Shown: positions 46,691 to 59,204, counted from the first letter of the stretch. The stretch: DNA of 64,000 nucleotides from Lathyrus oleraceus (GCF_024323335.1 NC_066580.1:441087351-441151350), one strand, 5' to 3'. Program-made: numbers and translations. Notes: generated by a model from the sequence alone, not told the origin.

Positions 46691-46740
46691 AGATTAGAGA
46701 GCAAAACAGAAAAATCAACTACTGTCATGGTCGCTACTGC

Positions 46741-46827
46741 TTCGCCTAGCGAGGACCTAGCGAAGCTTCGCTACAGGTTCGCCTAGCGAAGTGGCAGCGA
46801 ATGCTCGCCACTGATTCGCCTAGCGAA
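46741..46827. promoter_or_regulatory. TTCGCCTAGCGAA dyads upstream of the accessory ORF of B
   Basis: TTCGCCTAGCGAG (46741-46753), TTCGCCTAGCGAA (46778-46790) and TTCGCCTAGCGAA (46815-46827), with half-sites between them, 92-178 bp before the ATG. The same dyads populate the LTRs of B. Confidence 0.6.
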
Positions 46828-47264
46828 TATGCTAGCGAATGTTACGGGTTCTGGGTTCTCCATTGTTTAACAACCAAATTCAGAAAACCCTAAGTTTAAT
46901 GATACCTATTTCAAAAACAAAGTGATTTATCATGCAAAGAATCGTTCTAAGATACATGCAAATCTAAACCCACATGCAAAACCTAATGATACCCACTCTC
47001 CTAAATTCACCCATAATGTCTCATACTTCAGAAATTTCAACTTGACAGCATAAAGTAAATGAGATAGGACAAACCTTAGTGGAGAGATCGATTGAATTTG
47101 AAATGCAACGGTGGTTAGGGTTTGCAATGTAACAGTTAGGGTTTGTGTGAGATGAAAAGTGAGAGAGTGATTGTGAGTTGTGAGGTTCAGACTACAACAC
47201 TTAAAAATGGTTTTTGGGCCCAAATGAGTGGCCTGCTGAAAATTAAATGGGTTTCTGCCACGCA

Positions 47265-47388
47265 GCGCTCGCTACTGCTTCTCCTAGCGAGCAGCTAGCG
47301 AATCAGCTCGCTACTGCCTTCGCCTAGCGAGCAGCTAGCGAATCAGCTCGCTACTGCCTTCGCCTAGCGAGCAGCTAGCGAGCATGAC
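47265..47388. repeat. Tandem repeat of CpG dyads, 40-bp unit, about 2.5 copies
   Basis: The unit contains AGCTCGCTACTGCCTTCGCC followed by TAGCGAGCAGCTAGCGAATC. Each unit includes the same CGCCTAGCG dyad as the LTR. It lies between the two-hairpin element and the accessory ORF of B. Confidence 0.8.
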
Positions 47389-47490
47389 AGTATTTTGTTT
47401 TTTTCAAAACAGCATGCAAAGCACATCTCAGCAAGTTTCTTCAAATTGAACGCCAATACCACACAACAGAAAACTGTAAATACTTACAAT

Positions 47491-47540
47491 GTTGGGGTGC
47501 CTCCCAACAAGCGCTTGTTTAACGTCGGATAAGCTCGACG
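47491..47540 (-). other. Two-hairpin element after the pol stop of B
   Basis: On the minus strand, starting about 10 nt after the integrase stop: stem CGTCG/CGACG with loop AGCTTATC, then TTAAACAAGCGCTT, then stem GTTGGG/CCCAAC with loop AGGCAC. Same order, linker and position as 37156-37203 in A. Confidence 0.7.
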
Positions 47541-47549
47541 GTTCGATGC

Positions 47550-48672
47550 TCACAGAGGAGCATCCAAGGAGATAGCACAGCTCCCGCGATCCACAAGACC
47601 GCCGAGATAAACCTTCAAACGTTGGCCATTAACCGTCCAACTTTCTTTCTCGTCCAAGTCCTCAATGACAATAGCTCCATATTCTTTGACTTGTTTTACA
47701 CGAAATGGCTCGGACCATTTAGATTTCAATTTTCCGGGGAATAGCTTCAACCTGGAATTGAACAATAGGACCAACTGTCCAGGCACAAATTCCTTCTTTC
47801 GAAGCTTTTTGTCATGATACTTTTTTACCTTTTCTTTGTACAACCAACTCGAGTGATATGCGGCATTGCGCATTTCTTCCAACTCAAGCAATTGCACTTT
47901 TCTTTTCTCACCGGCCAAATCCTTATCAAAGTTTAATAATTTCAGAGCCCACAAAGCTTTGTGCTCCAATTCAACTGGTAAATGGCAAGTTTTACCAAAC
48001 ACCAATTGAAAAGGAGTTAGCCCAATTGGAGCTTTAAAAGCGGTACGGTATGCCCATAACGCTTCATCCAATTTTTGTGACCACTCTTTTTTCGAATTTG
48101 ACACGGTTTTTTCAAGAATTCTCTTAATCTCACGATTAGAGACTTCAGCTTGACCGTTTACTTGTGGGTGATACGGAGTCGCCACTCTATGTGATACACC
48201 GTAATGTTTCAAAACGTTTTCTAACGGTGCATTACAAAAGTGTGACCCTCCGTCACTAATCAACACACGGGGGGTTCCAAAACGGGAAAAGATGTTTTTC
48301 TTCAAAAATTTGATTACCGTTTTAGCATCCGCCCGAGGTGAGGCAATCGCCTCAACCCACTTAGAAACGTAGTCAACCGCCACAAGCATATACTCGTTAC
48401 CATAAAAGGGTGGGAATGGTCCTACAAAATCGATACCCCAACAATCGAATACTTCAACCTCTTGGATGTTTTGGAGAGGCATCTCGTCTCTCTTACCAAT
48501 CCCACCACTTCTTTGGCAACTATCACAACTTTGCGCATGGGCATGTGCGTCTTTGAAAACAGTAGGCCAATAAAATCCTGACTGAAGGACTTTAGTGGTT
48601 GTTCTTACCCCATTGTAGTGTCCGCCGTAAGGCGAGTTGTGACAATGCCAAAGAATGCTTTGCGCTTCATTT
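47550..48672 (-). CDS. Integrase of B, 5'-truncated pol
   Basis: The frame is open from the LTR junction at 48672 to a stop at 47550. It starts inside pol just before the zinc domain ([17 protein letters not shown], then [10 protein letters not shown]), so HHCC is complete. DDE residues are present: [20 protein letters not shown] and [13 protein letters not shown]. The GPY/F-type module is [10 protein letters not shown], with Ser-Glu in place of Gly. It has no stop codons, unlike the integrase of A. Nothing upstream (RT, RNase H) remains, so there is no natural start codon; an internal Met lies at 48482. It is closely related to the A integrase, but they belong to different families. Confidence 0.92.
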
Positions 48673-50167
48673 TGTTGGTGTAAGGTTAGAGTGTCGGGTT
48701 TTTGTTATCGTCTCCACAGGGATTGTGAGATATCGTTGCCGTTCGACAGTTGTTCAATTCTTAACTTAAAGTAACAAGGGGTTTTAGGTTTTTGGTAACG
48801 GTAGCTTGCATAAAAGAGTAAGAAATTGAGGTAAAAGATTTGGTTTTAAGATTTGAGAAATATTGTCAAAGTTTAGGGTTCGACGATCACTTTGCATGCA
48901 TATGTTTGATCAACAAAACTCATAAACTCCTTTAGATGATAAACTATTTCACAAAGTCCTCCCAATGTGTTTATCTCTAACACACATTGTGGGTTTTCCC
49001 ATTTTGATCCATTGTTGATCTCTCACACAATCTATCAAAATGACAACTTTTTGGTTCAACTTTATAGTGAACAAAATCATTCATTACTATCTCTAGCTAA
49101 CAAACAAGATTGGATGAAAACCTAGGTAAAGAGTTGGAAAACATCTCTCGATCATAAACCAACACAAAGAGTTATCAATAAAATAAAGTTTTCACCATAT
49201 ATTCATCATTAAAGAGTTTACAAATGAAGATCATCCCATATACATACAAAGCTTATGATCATCTACATCTAACCTTGAAGAAATAAAGGACTTAGCTATT
49301 CATTTTCATGGTAGCTTGGTCAACAAGTTTCGGTTGAAGGTTGATCAACATCCGAGTCGAAGAATCGAGATTGGATGGAAATCCACCTTCTTTTTGTGGA
49401 ATATTGTTAAGAGATGAAGAAAATGAGAAAATGGGTTTCTAAGGTACAAAAATATGATCCCAAGAAATGCTGAAAAATATCTAAAAATGCTAAGTGTCCT
49501 TTCCAAAAAGTAGCCCCTGCTACTTATAGTACTGGTTACTGAGCTGTCATGCTCGCTAGGCGAGCAGAATGGTTCGCCTAGCGAGCCCCAAAATAGGCCA
49601 CCAGAAGTGCCTGCGCCCAGAGAAATCATCTAAGTCCAGAATGCATGTGTTCGCTAGGCGAAGAATCCTTCGCTAGGCGAAGCCCACGCTTCCTCCTTCG
49701 CTCCAGCGAGTTTAGATGGTTTTGCTACTGGAATTGCTCGCTGGGAACTCGTTGGATGTTCGCCTAGTGAATGAGTGCTAGCTATGGTTTTGTCCAAGTC
49801 TGGGGGTGTTCGCTACTTCCTTCACCATAACGAGTTTGATCATTTTGCTACTGTAAAATTCTGGGAATGTTTGCTGGCAACTCGCTGGGTGCTCGCCTAG
49901 CGAGCACTTCGCTACATCACTCGCCTAGCGAGCATGCTAATGAATGCTTCCTTTCTTGGTTCCTTTGCCAACTTTCTTGTGCCTTCATTTTCTATTCTTT
50001 CATGCCTAATTCCTGCACAATAACACACAAATTAAAGGTACCAAGATCATTTCACATTGTATTGCAAATCATCAAAAGCAAGGACGGTTTCAAACACTTT
50101 CTTCACAAAAAAGAGTGAAAGATGCCCACATTTGATAGCTCAAATAAGCATTTTTGGGCATCTAACA
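48673..50167 (-). mobile_element. 5' LTR of B
   Basis: 1495 bp, uninterrupted. On the minus strand it begins TGTTAGATGCCC and ends TACACCAACA. It joins integrase sequence directly at 48672, with no PBS. Confidence 0.93.
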
Positions 50168-50172
50168 GAGGG

Positions 50173-52316
50173 TTTAATGGGAATCAAAGGATGAGTGTGA
50201 TGATTGTGTTCTAAGAAGAGTGAGGACTATGTGAATGGGATTGAGGGGGGTTGATGAAGAGGTTGAGAGAAAGAAGTGATTCTGAGATTTAGATGATATG
50301 AATATGATGATTGAAAAAACCCTGATCACTGATTAGAAATGGAGATTTATAGAGGCTGGAATGTTAACTCTGTCAAGTTTTGTTAACTTCTCACAATGCA
50401 AGTTTGTTAGGGGTTGGTGATCTGCTAACTTTTTATGTTAAATCAGTTAGTTAGGTTAGTTTTCAGTTGTTAATCAGTTAAACTAGTTAGGATTTAGTTG
50501 TATTATTATAAGTCAGGTTAGTTAGTTAGTTATGAAAGTCAGTTAGGAAAGTTAATTTTAATTCATTTTGTTAGTTAGTTAGCAGTTAGCCAATTCAGTT
50601 AGATTACTTGAATGTTAATAGTTAGTTAGTTATGATGTGAATCAATTAATTGTTATTATGGTAATAGTGAACTGTGATGTGCCCTAGGATAAACATGGTT
50701 AATATGATGTTAAGTGGTTTTATGCTATGCCTGGACCAATTTTGAATGAACTTGTTATGCTATGTTTGGGTTAGACTGTTGGTTTGAATTAGCATATGAT
50801 CAAATAATGTCAAGTTATTCCATTGTTTGTTTCAATTCAATTCAATTAGTATGAAATCTTTTATGAATCTATAACTATTGTTAGTGTATTAATATGACTG
50901 TTAGCAATGCATTGATCAACATGTTAATGTTGAGCCGAGCTGAACTTGTTGAATTGTGATTGCTGGAATTTATACTTAGAACTGTTGGTTAGAGATGAAT
51001 AGCATTGGTGTTATGCTAAATTGAACTTCTATTAAAATGTTAACTATTGATGGCTAGACTGTAGCCTGTCATTGGAGTTATTAGAAGGAAATTAGAGTGG
51101 TTATGCTTGCATTATTACCTATTGTTAATGTTAGAATGTGATGCCTTGAATGCCATGAGTATGAGTTAATGAAGAAAATAGTTAGTGCAATTATCTAATG
51201 TGAAATGTTGATTCCACTTGAAGTAGTTGATGTAGAATGCTCAAATGTTGATTCCACTTGAACTAGGTGATGTAGAATGCTCAAATGTTGATACCACTTG
51301 TTGTGAATGGTATTTGATTGAGTTATTGCAATTAAGCTCATGCATCCTTGTTCTTAAATGGAATGTTTGGTGTGTTAGATTGTTTATGAATGGAATGCCT
51401 TGAGGTTTATTTTATGATGTACATTGATGATGTGTTGTAGGGCTGATTTGGCTTGGAGTTTAGTCATGATTTTAAAACACTTGGGATGAGGCTACCATAA
51501 AGGTCAAGAATGATGGCTTGGAGGGAAAAAAAGACATGGCTTGATTGCAAATGAAGTCAAAAGAGAAGATGAAAAAGTGAAGACCAAAGTGAAAATTAGG
51601 ATTAGGTTTAGAGATTAGGTCAGTTGACTTTAATCAATTTGTTGACCAAAAAGTCAACTGTAGGTCAAAGTTATATTTTTTTGTAATTTTGTATGGATTC
51701 TTGTAATTTTGGTCTTGTGTAAATGAAATGGACACTTTGACAAGAAAATAGTCCTTTATTCAATGAAACGTGCCTTGTTTCTCAAGCAAAATCTCTTCCC
51801 TCTAAAACTTATTTGAATTCTTCTTGAATCATGGAATTTGAATGAATTATGAACCCTTGAATGAAAGATTGAATAAGAAAGCCTTGGACCCAATAAACCA
51901 TAAAACAAATAACCATGTAAGAATCCACGGTCAACGGATGATCAACCCAAAAGTTGACTTCTGCTTGACCAAAACCACACCCGATGATTGATTCCAAAAA
52001 CCAATAGCATGATGCACTCGATAATGATCAAGGACTGTATTCCATGAATTAGGGTTCCATACTTAGTCCCAAGATCAAGATTCAAACCACATTATCCACA
52101 AATGTCAAGAATCTACAACTAGGGTTTCATGCTTCTTGGTTAACAAAGCAAGCTTCTCCACTTGAATACACCATAAACTTTTGAATCCATGGTGCTTATT
52201 TGAAAATGTTAACATGAATGGATGATATAAATATGCTTGGCATGAATATGTGCAGATGAATCTCAAACCAAAATCAAATGAAACTTAAAAGAGAGAGCAT
52301 ATATTGGTGTATAACA
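50173..52316 (+). mobile_element. Right-hand segment of LTR D
   Basis: Non-coding. It includes a GTTAGTTAG-rich low-complexity stretch (50400-50640), a 43-bp tandem duplication with GTTGATTCCACTTGAA (51206-51300), and AAGTCAACTG/GTTGACTT-type inverted words around 51640-51960. It ends GTGTATAACA, then the ATGTT target copy. Confidence 0.6.
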
Positions 52317-52321
52317 ATGTT

Positions 52322-53528
52322 TTATATGATTAATTAACATGTTGAGATGATGTGTGAATATAGGTTTTGGAATAGATGGATAGATTTGTAAAATGTTATA
52401 TTTATATGATGATGTGTTGTTGTTTGGTGAAGTAATATGAATGAATGACTATGAAGTTACAATTGTTGAGTTGTCGTTGTTTGATGTTGTTTATTGATGT
52501 TGTAACATGGATTGATTATTGTGTATGATGAATGATATGATGCATAAATGGTGAGATGTGTATGGATATACTTTTGGTGAACCTTTTAGTGATAATGCAT
52601 GTCGTTGAGAGTCATGCATCATGGTGTACACGCTTTAGTCCAATTTTGGTGTGCTCTGGCCCTATGGTGGGGATTGGAGCGAGTAACTGATTCTATATAG
52701 GAACTGGTGAAGCGTCACCTATGGTGATGGTGATGATTTGGTATGCTCTAGTCCTATGGTGGGGATCGGGAGCAAGAGGAACCTGAATGTTCATGAATGG
52801 TACCGCATGTATAATAAGTTAGTTATGGAGTACATTTGCATACATGATTCCATATGTAGTTGATTGTTCATGATGTCAATGATTGGATATGATTATGTAA
52901 ATGTTGCCATGATTTAGGTGTGAAATATAATGTTGGTGGATGTGTAATGAATGTGTGCTTGTTGTGTATTCTCTACCTTAGCATTCTTTACACTGTTTAT
53001 ATTGGTTTATTGTTTCTCACCCCTTTTGGTTTGATGTTGTCCTCCATGGATATCTTACAGATACTTAGGGGTAGAGTTTGCCGCAGTAAGTGGAAGTTAG
53101 ATCCCATAGTTACTTCGTTTAGTTCATAATTATTTAAGAAGTCTTGTTCTGATCCGATAACATCAGAGTTGGGAACATTTAATTGTTTTTATTCAGTTTG
53201 TGTTTTGCCAATCGAGAGTCGTATGTTATACTCTTGACGTTTGAGCTTATGTTATAATGGTGACTTTTTCCATATTGTTTTAATTCAAATATGGTATTTT
53301 AATGAGACTCACTTATTGTGAAGTATGCTTATTTGATGATTTCCGCTGCGGTGATACCCTAAGTGAAGGTGAACATACGATGACACGTGTATTAGAATGT
53401 TTTACCTTAATTGATAAATGTTGTGGAACAAGTGTTGTTTCATGATGAGTGACATCCTAAACGTGTGCATTATGATTAATACTTGAATTATTCTATGATT
53501 TAATTGTTTCAGGGTTTAAGGTGTTACC
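52322..53528 (+). mobile_element. 5' LTR of C, second half
   Basis: Aligns with 58013-59204. Resumes TTATATGATTAATTAAC right after the D target duplication and ends GGTGTTACC (terminal CA mutated). Confidence 0.88.
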
Positions 53529-53531
53529 TAG

Positions 53532-53549
53532 TGGTATCGTAGCAGGTTA
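53532..53549 (+). other. Primer-binding site of C, initiator-Met-tRNA type
   Basis: TGGTATCGTAGCAGGTTA lies three bases after the LTR. It matches the TGGTATCAGAGC initiator-Met PBS at 10 of the first 12 positions. Confidence 0.8.
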
Positions 53550-53600
53550 GTTGGTTTGGCCAGGTTTTTGTAATTTTGTTTGTTCCCTAGTACATGACAT

Positions 53601-53981
53601 GTGTGTGAAACACTGTCAGTGCTCATTTATTTTTATTACCGCTTGTATGCAGGAGCCGAATTAAAACAAGTGAGGAGAAACTTTTGCTTCTCTAAGATGT
53701 TTCAGTGTGGAGAGTTGGTTCATTGTGCCAATGTTTGCAATAGTGGAGGTTGTTGGATAAGTCAGTGTTGTTTCCTGAGTTTGTTGAAGATGAAGATTTA
53801 AAGTTCATATCAACTATTTCGATAAGACAATGTCATTTCCAGAGTTTAATGCTAGTGATGAGTTGCTCATTTCAGCTAAGATAGTGAATGAGTTTGTAAA
53901 GGATGATACTTCAATATTTATGATATTAGCTTATATGAAGGCAGAAAGTAAAAGTGTGTTGGGCGAGTTATTAGGGGTGAG
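53601..53981 (+). pseudogene. Gag zinc-knuckle and protease-linker remnants of C
   Basis: Only about 150 bp separate the PBS from a degraded zinc knuckle (FQCGELVHCANVC, 53699-53737), so nearly all of gag is deleted. The protease active site is missing too. From about 53808 the text resumes in the protease-RT linker (MSFPEFNASDELLISAKIV, then SIFMILAYMKAESKSVLGEL). A frameshift near 53975 separates it from RT. Confidence 0.7.
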
Positions 53982-55290
53982 TGATTTTCCAAAAAGTGTT
54001 TCCAGATGATATCAGTGATATCCCGCCAGAGCGCGAAGTTGAATTTACTATCGACTTAGTACCTGGTACTAATCCAGTGTCGATGGCTCCTTATAGGATG
54101 TCTGCCTCAGAGTTGAGTGAACTGAAGAAGCATCTTGAAGATCTGCTTGAAATGAAGTATGTTTGTCCGAGTGTTTCATCGTGGGGTGGCCGATGTTGTT
54201 GGTAAAGAAGAATGACAGTAGTATGTGACAATGTGTTGACTATCGACAACTGAATAAGGTGACTATGAAGAACAAATATCCACTTCTAGGACTTATGATT
54301 TGATGGATCAGCCGATAGGTGCCTGTGTGTTTAGCAAGATCGATCTTCGTCCGAGTTGTCATCACATTCGTGTGAAGCTTGAAGATATTTTGAAGGCTGC
54401 TTTCAGAACAAGGTATAAACATTATGCGTATTCAGTAATGTCATTTGGTGTGTCTAATGTGCATGGGTTGTTCATGGAATACATGAATAAAATCTTTCAT
54501 TCTTATTTAGACCAGTTCATGGTTGTGTTTATAGATGATATCCTGATATACTCAAAGTCTGATGAAGAGCATGTAGAACATCTGAGAATTGTATTACAGA
54601 CATTGAAAAAGAACCAATTGTATGCAAAGTTGTCCAAGTGTGAGTTCTCGTTAAGAGAAGTGAGTTTCATTGGTCATGCGATTTCTAGTGATGGTATATA
54701 TGTGGATCCATCAAAGATAAATGTTGTGTTATAATGGGAGACTCCGAAGTCAATTACTAAGATTAGAAGTTTTCTTGGATTGGTTGGTTACTACAGGAAG
54801 TTTATTGAAGTGTCTTTGAAGTTAGCGTTGACTTTGACTCAGTTTACTCGAAAGGGTCAAACCTATATTATTGGATGTGCATTGTGAAGAGAGTTTACAA
54901 GAACTCAAGAAGAAGTTGGCGTTTGCTCCAATTTTGATTTTGTCGAATCCAAGTGAATCCTTTTTTGTGTATTGTGATGCTTAGAAGATGGGTCTATGTG
55001 AGGTGTTGATGCAGAATGGTCAGGTTGCGGCTTACGCTTCTAGACAGTTGAAGGTTCATGAGAGGAATTATCCTACGCATATTCTTTAGTTGGTAGTAGT
55101 GGTATTCATGTTGATGGTTTGGAGGCACTAGTTATTTGGCTCCAAATTTGAGGTGTTCAGCGATCACAAGAGTTTGAAATATTTATTTGATCATAAGGAA
55201 TTGAATATGAGGCCGAGGAGATGGATCGAGTTTCTGAAAGATTATGAATTTGGCTTGAGTTACATCCGGGTAAGACTAATGTTATGGTTG
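53982..55290 (+). pseudogene. RT-RNase H of chromovirus C, degenerate
   Basis: RT opens [20 protein letters not shown] and includes [54 protein letters not shown] and the catalytic box [10 protein letters not shown] (54527 area, both Asp present). It continues past a TAA at 54732 into RSFLGLVGYYRKFIE. RNase H is visible as [23 protein letters not shown] and VFSDHKSLKYLF, broken by at least four stops and frameshifts. [10 protein letters not shown] replaces the usual FGLTNAPA. It is non-functional. Confidence 0.88.
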
Positions 55291-56860
55291 ATGCATTAAG
55301 CAAGAAGTCTTTGCATATTTCAATGTTTATGGTTCGAGAGTTAGAGTTGATCAAGCAATTCAGAGACATGAGTTTGGTATGTGAAGAGACTCTTAATAAT
55401 GTGAAGTTGGGTATGTTGAAGCTGACTAGTGGTATTCTTGAAGAGATCAGGGAGGGTCACAAGACCGATATGGGATTGGTTGACCAACTTGTGTTAATCA
55501 ATCAGGATAAAGGTGGTGACTTCAGAATTAATGAGAATGGTGTGATAATGTTCAAAGACAGGATTTGTGTACCAGACATACCTGAGCTTAAGAAGATTAT
55601 TCTTGAGGAGGGTCATAGAAGTGGGTTGATTATTCATCCAGGTGCCACTAATATGCATAAAGACTTAAAGAAATTATTTTGGTGGCCAGGAATGAAAAAG
55701 GAAGTAGTTAAGTTTGTCTATGCTTGTTTTACTTGTCAAAAGTTTAAAATTGAACATTAGAAGCCATTAGTTCTGATGTAACCGTTTAGTATTCCATAAT
55801 GAAAGTGGGATAGCATTTTAATGGATTATGTAACAATTTTTCCGAAGACGACGAAGGGATGCAATTCTATTTGGGTGATTTTTGATAGACTAACTAAATC
55901 GGCCCGTTTTGTACCGATTAAGATAAGTTATTCTTCGAAGAAATTGGTTGAGTTGTACATTGATAAGATTTTTAGTTTGCATGGTATTCCATTGAGCATT
56001 GTGTCGGATAGAGATTTGAGGTTCACGTCGAGGTTTTGGCAGAGTTTGCCAGAAGCTTTAGGTGCTAAGTTGAAGTTGAAGTTGAGTTTCGCTTATCACC
56101 CACAGACTGGTGGTCAAACAGAGAGGACTATCCATTCCTTAGAGGATTTGTTAAGGGCTTGTGTGCTAAAACAAGTAGGTGCTTGGGATAGGTACTTTCT
56201 GTTGATTAAGTTCACTTATAATAACAGTTTCCACTCGAGTATTAGGATGGCCCCGTTTGAGGCGTTGTATGATAGGAGGTGCATGACACCTATGTGTTGG
56301 TATGGATTTGGCGAGAGTGCAGTGATTGGGCCAGAGATTATCCAACAAACTTCAAATAAGATTAAAATTATCTAAGAGAAGATGAAAGCTTCGTAGAGTC
56401 GCTAGAAGAGTTATCATGATAAGCGGAGGAAAACACTTGAGTTCCAAGAGGGTGAACATGTGTTTTTTAGAGTTGCTCCAGTAACCGACGTCGTTGGTCT
56501 AAACCATATCTTTTAGAGGATAAGAGAGGTGACCTGTCAGATTACCTTATCGCTTGCTAATCTTCATGATGTGTTTCATGTGTATTAGTTGAGGAGATAC
56601 ATTATGGATCTGTCTCATGTGATTCAAGTGGACGATATACAAGTGAGAGAGAACATGATTGTTGAGACGTCGCCCATGTGGATAAAGGGCCGGGAAGTGA
56701 AGCAGTTGCGTGGTAAGAAGATTTCCTTGGTAAAGGTTATGTATGGAGGACCAGTTGGTGGAAGCATAACTTGCAGGCTAGAGAGTAAAATTAGAGAGTC
56801 GTATATGACTCTGCTTCCTTCAGGTAATTTTTGAGGGTGAAAATTATTCTAAGCGGGGAA
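55284..56860 (+). pseudogene. Integrase and chromodomain-like tail of C
   Basis: The zinc domain is at about 55615-55745 (EEGHRSGLIIHPGATNMHK, then CFTCQKFK). The core has MDYVTIFPKTTKG, VSDRDLRFTSRFW and GGQTERTIHSLEDLLRACV. The GPY/F region is mutated (55-70 codons after 56375, three stops). The final segment 56589-56834 ends EVKQLRGKKISLVKVMYGG, then ESKIRESYMTLL. In Tekay-type elements this position holds the chromodomain with its ATWE box, here reading ITCRLES, so it is degenerate. Confidence 0.85.
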
Positions 56861-56864
56861 GAGT
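56851..56864 (+). other. Polypurine tract of C
   Basis: AAGCGGGGAAGAGT precedes the 3' LTR start TGTAACACCCC. Confidence 0.75.
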
Positions 56865-59204
56865 TGTAACACCCCAAATTTGATTAATTAATTTTATTAA
56901 ATTATTTAGAATTTTTTTATTAACTAGTGTTTTCAAATTTTGGTGTGTGATTGTAGGGGTAAGTATCGTTGGAATAGAGGTATATGGAGAGTAAGAGTTT
57001 GGTTTAGTTGTTTGGAAGTTATTAGAATTTTAATTAATTATTAGAATAAATAGTGTTTTATTAGAATTAGTTACTAAATAGTAAAATGATAGAAATTGAC
57101 CATTTGTGGGAATTAGAGAAAGCGTGTGGTAAGAGTAGAAAAGCTAGTAATAAGTTGGGAAAAAATATTAATTAAGCAAAAGTGATGGGGTACTATATAT
57201 ATTCTAAAAGTAAAGAGGAAGCTAGGTTTTAGAGAAACATCTGACATACGTAGAACAAGATGCAGAAATGAGAGAAAGAGAGAAAGCTAGGATTTTGAAG
57301 AGGGAAGCCATAAAAGTTGCTTGATTCATCATCAATTGCGGGAAATCTAAGGTAAGGGGGAGAAAGGGCTATCAATCTAGGTGTAATACATGATGCAGTA
57401 GAGGTGAGAGGTCCTTACCCTCTTTAGGGAAATTGGGATGTGATTGGTTATGGATTTCTATGAAGTTTTGATGTTGTTGGCTATTTTAATGATGAATTTT
57501 GTGTCCCTATATGTGTACTATTTTCAATTTTGAGATATTAATGTTTTCCACCATGTTTGAGGGTTCAAAAGGTTTTGGGGTAAACATGACTTGATGAGAT
57601 TAGATGAATTAAATGATGTAATTATGTGATTTAACATGTCTTAATGGTGTTATAACATGTGATATAATTATTTCGGTGTTTGGGGATGTTTGGGACTGGA
57701 TTGAGGGAGTTTTGGGGTTGCTGTAGAGGCAAATCGCATTCTGTATATTTTTTACAAATCGTGTTTTGGGGGAGTTTTGGGTGAATTCTCTTAGCGAGAG
57801 TTCTCTCAGCAAGCTGTTGTGTTCGCTGAAGCGAACGTGACAGGGTGAGGGTTCTGGCTTTCTATGACTTCCGCTTAGTGAGAGATGTGTCGCTTAGCAA
57901 GCAAAGGCTTCACTCAGTGAGGATGGACAATGTTAAATTGCTATTTTGTGTTGAATTATCGGTCTGTTTTTCGATGCCAGCGATAATTGGTTTTTATTTG
58001 GTGATGTTCAATATGATTAATTAACCTATTAATATGATGTGTAAATATATGTTGTGGAATAGATGGAAAGCTTTATAAAACATCATATTTATATGACGAC
58101 GTGTTGTTGTTTGGTGAAGTAACATGAATGAATGCCTATGAAGTTATAATTGTTGAGTTATTGTTGTTTGTTGTTATTTATTGATGTCGTAACATGGATT
58201 GATTGTTGTGTATGATGAATGATGTTATGTGTAAATTGTGAGATGCGTGTGGGTACCCTTTTGGTGAACCTTTAAGTGCTAATGCACGTCGTTGAAATTC
58301 ATGCATCATGGTGTATAGGCTTCAGTCCAATTTTGATGTGCTCTGGTCCTATGGTCGGGATCAAGAGCGAGTAGTCGGTTCTGTATGGGAACTAGTGAAA
58401 CGTTACCTATGGTGATGTTAATTGGTGTGCTCTGGTCCCATTGGTGGGGATTGAAAGCTATATGAACCTGAGTGTTCATGAATGGTACCGCATGCGCAAT
58501 GAGTCAATTGTAAAGTACATTGCGTACATGACTGCATATGTAGCTTATTGTTCATGATGTTGATGATTATATGTAATTATGTAAATATTATCATGAGTTG
58601 GGTGTGAGAATATGATATTGATTGATGTGTAATGAATGTGTTCTTATTGTGTATTCTCTACCTTAACATTCTTTATATTGGGTTATTGTTTCTCACCCCG
58701 TTTGCTTTGATGTTATCATCCACAGACATCTTGCAGATAATCAGGAGTAGAGTTTGCTGCAGTAAGTGGAAGTTATCTCTCGGAGTTACTTCGTTTAGTT
58801 CATCGTTATTTTAGAAGTCTTGATCTAATCCTGTAACATCGGGATTGGGAATGTTTGATTATTTTTATTCAGTTTGTGTTTTGCCAATTGAGAGTCGTAT
58901 GTTATACTCTTGATGTTTGAGCTTATGTTATAGTGGAGACTTTTGACACATTGTTTTAATTCAAATAAGGCATTTTAATAAGACTCACTTATTATGAATC
59001 ATTCTTATTTAATGATTTCCGCTGTGATGATAGCCTAAGTGAAGGTGAGCATGCGGTGCCATGTGTATTAGAATGTTCTACCTTAATTGATAAGTGTTGT
59101 GGAACATGTGTTATTTCATGATGAGTGACACCCTAAATGTATGCATTATGATCAATACTTGAATTATTCTATGATTTAATTATTTCGAGGTTTAAGGTGT
59201 TATA
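56865..59204 (+). mobile_element. 3' LTR of C
   Basis: 2340 bp, uninterrupted. It begins TGTAACACCCCAAATTTG and ends GGTGTTATA. It contains the dyad GTTCGCTGAAGCGAAC (57821-57836). It serves as the template for reading the split 5' LTR. Confidence 0.9.

Larger units (their letters stand above)
28748..50167 (-). mobile_element. Element B: internally deleted Athila-like Ty3/gypsy element
   Basis: B lies on the minus strand: 5' LTR 50167-48673, integrase 48672-47550, accessory ORF 46649-45381, PPT about 43899-43889, then the 3' LTR 43888-28748, which is split by element A. Exact GAGGG duplications flank it. Without A it is 7.8 kb. Gag, protease, RT and RNase H are missing, as is the PBS. The two 1495-bp LTRs differ at about 43 positions by eye (about 2.9%). 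Confidence 0.9.

Noticed and set aside
45297..46697. Several plus-strand ORFs opposite the accessory ORF of B
   Set aside because: They are shadows of the long minus-strand coding region.
46650..46718. 23-codon hydrophobic N-terminal extension of the accessory ORF of B, resembling a signal peptide
   Set aside because: It translates the polypyrimidine tract of the predicted splice acceptor and lies upstream of a much better start with a KKRKV motif.
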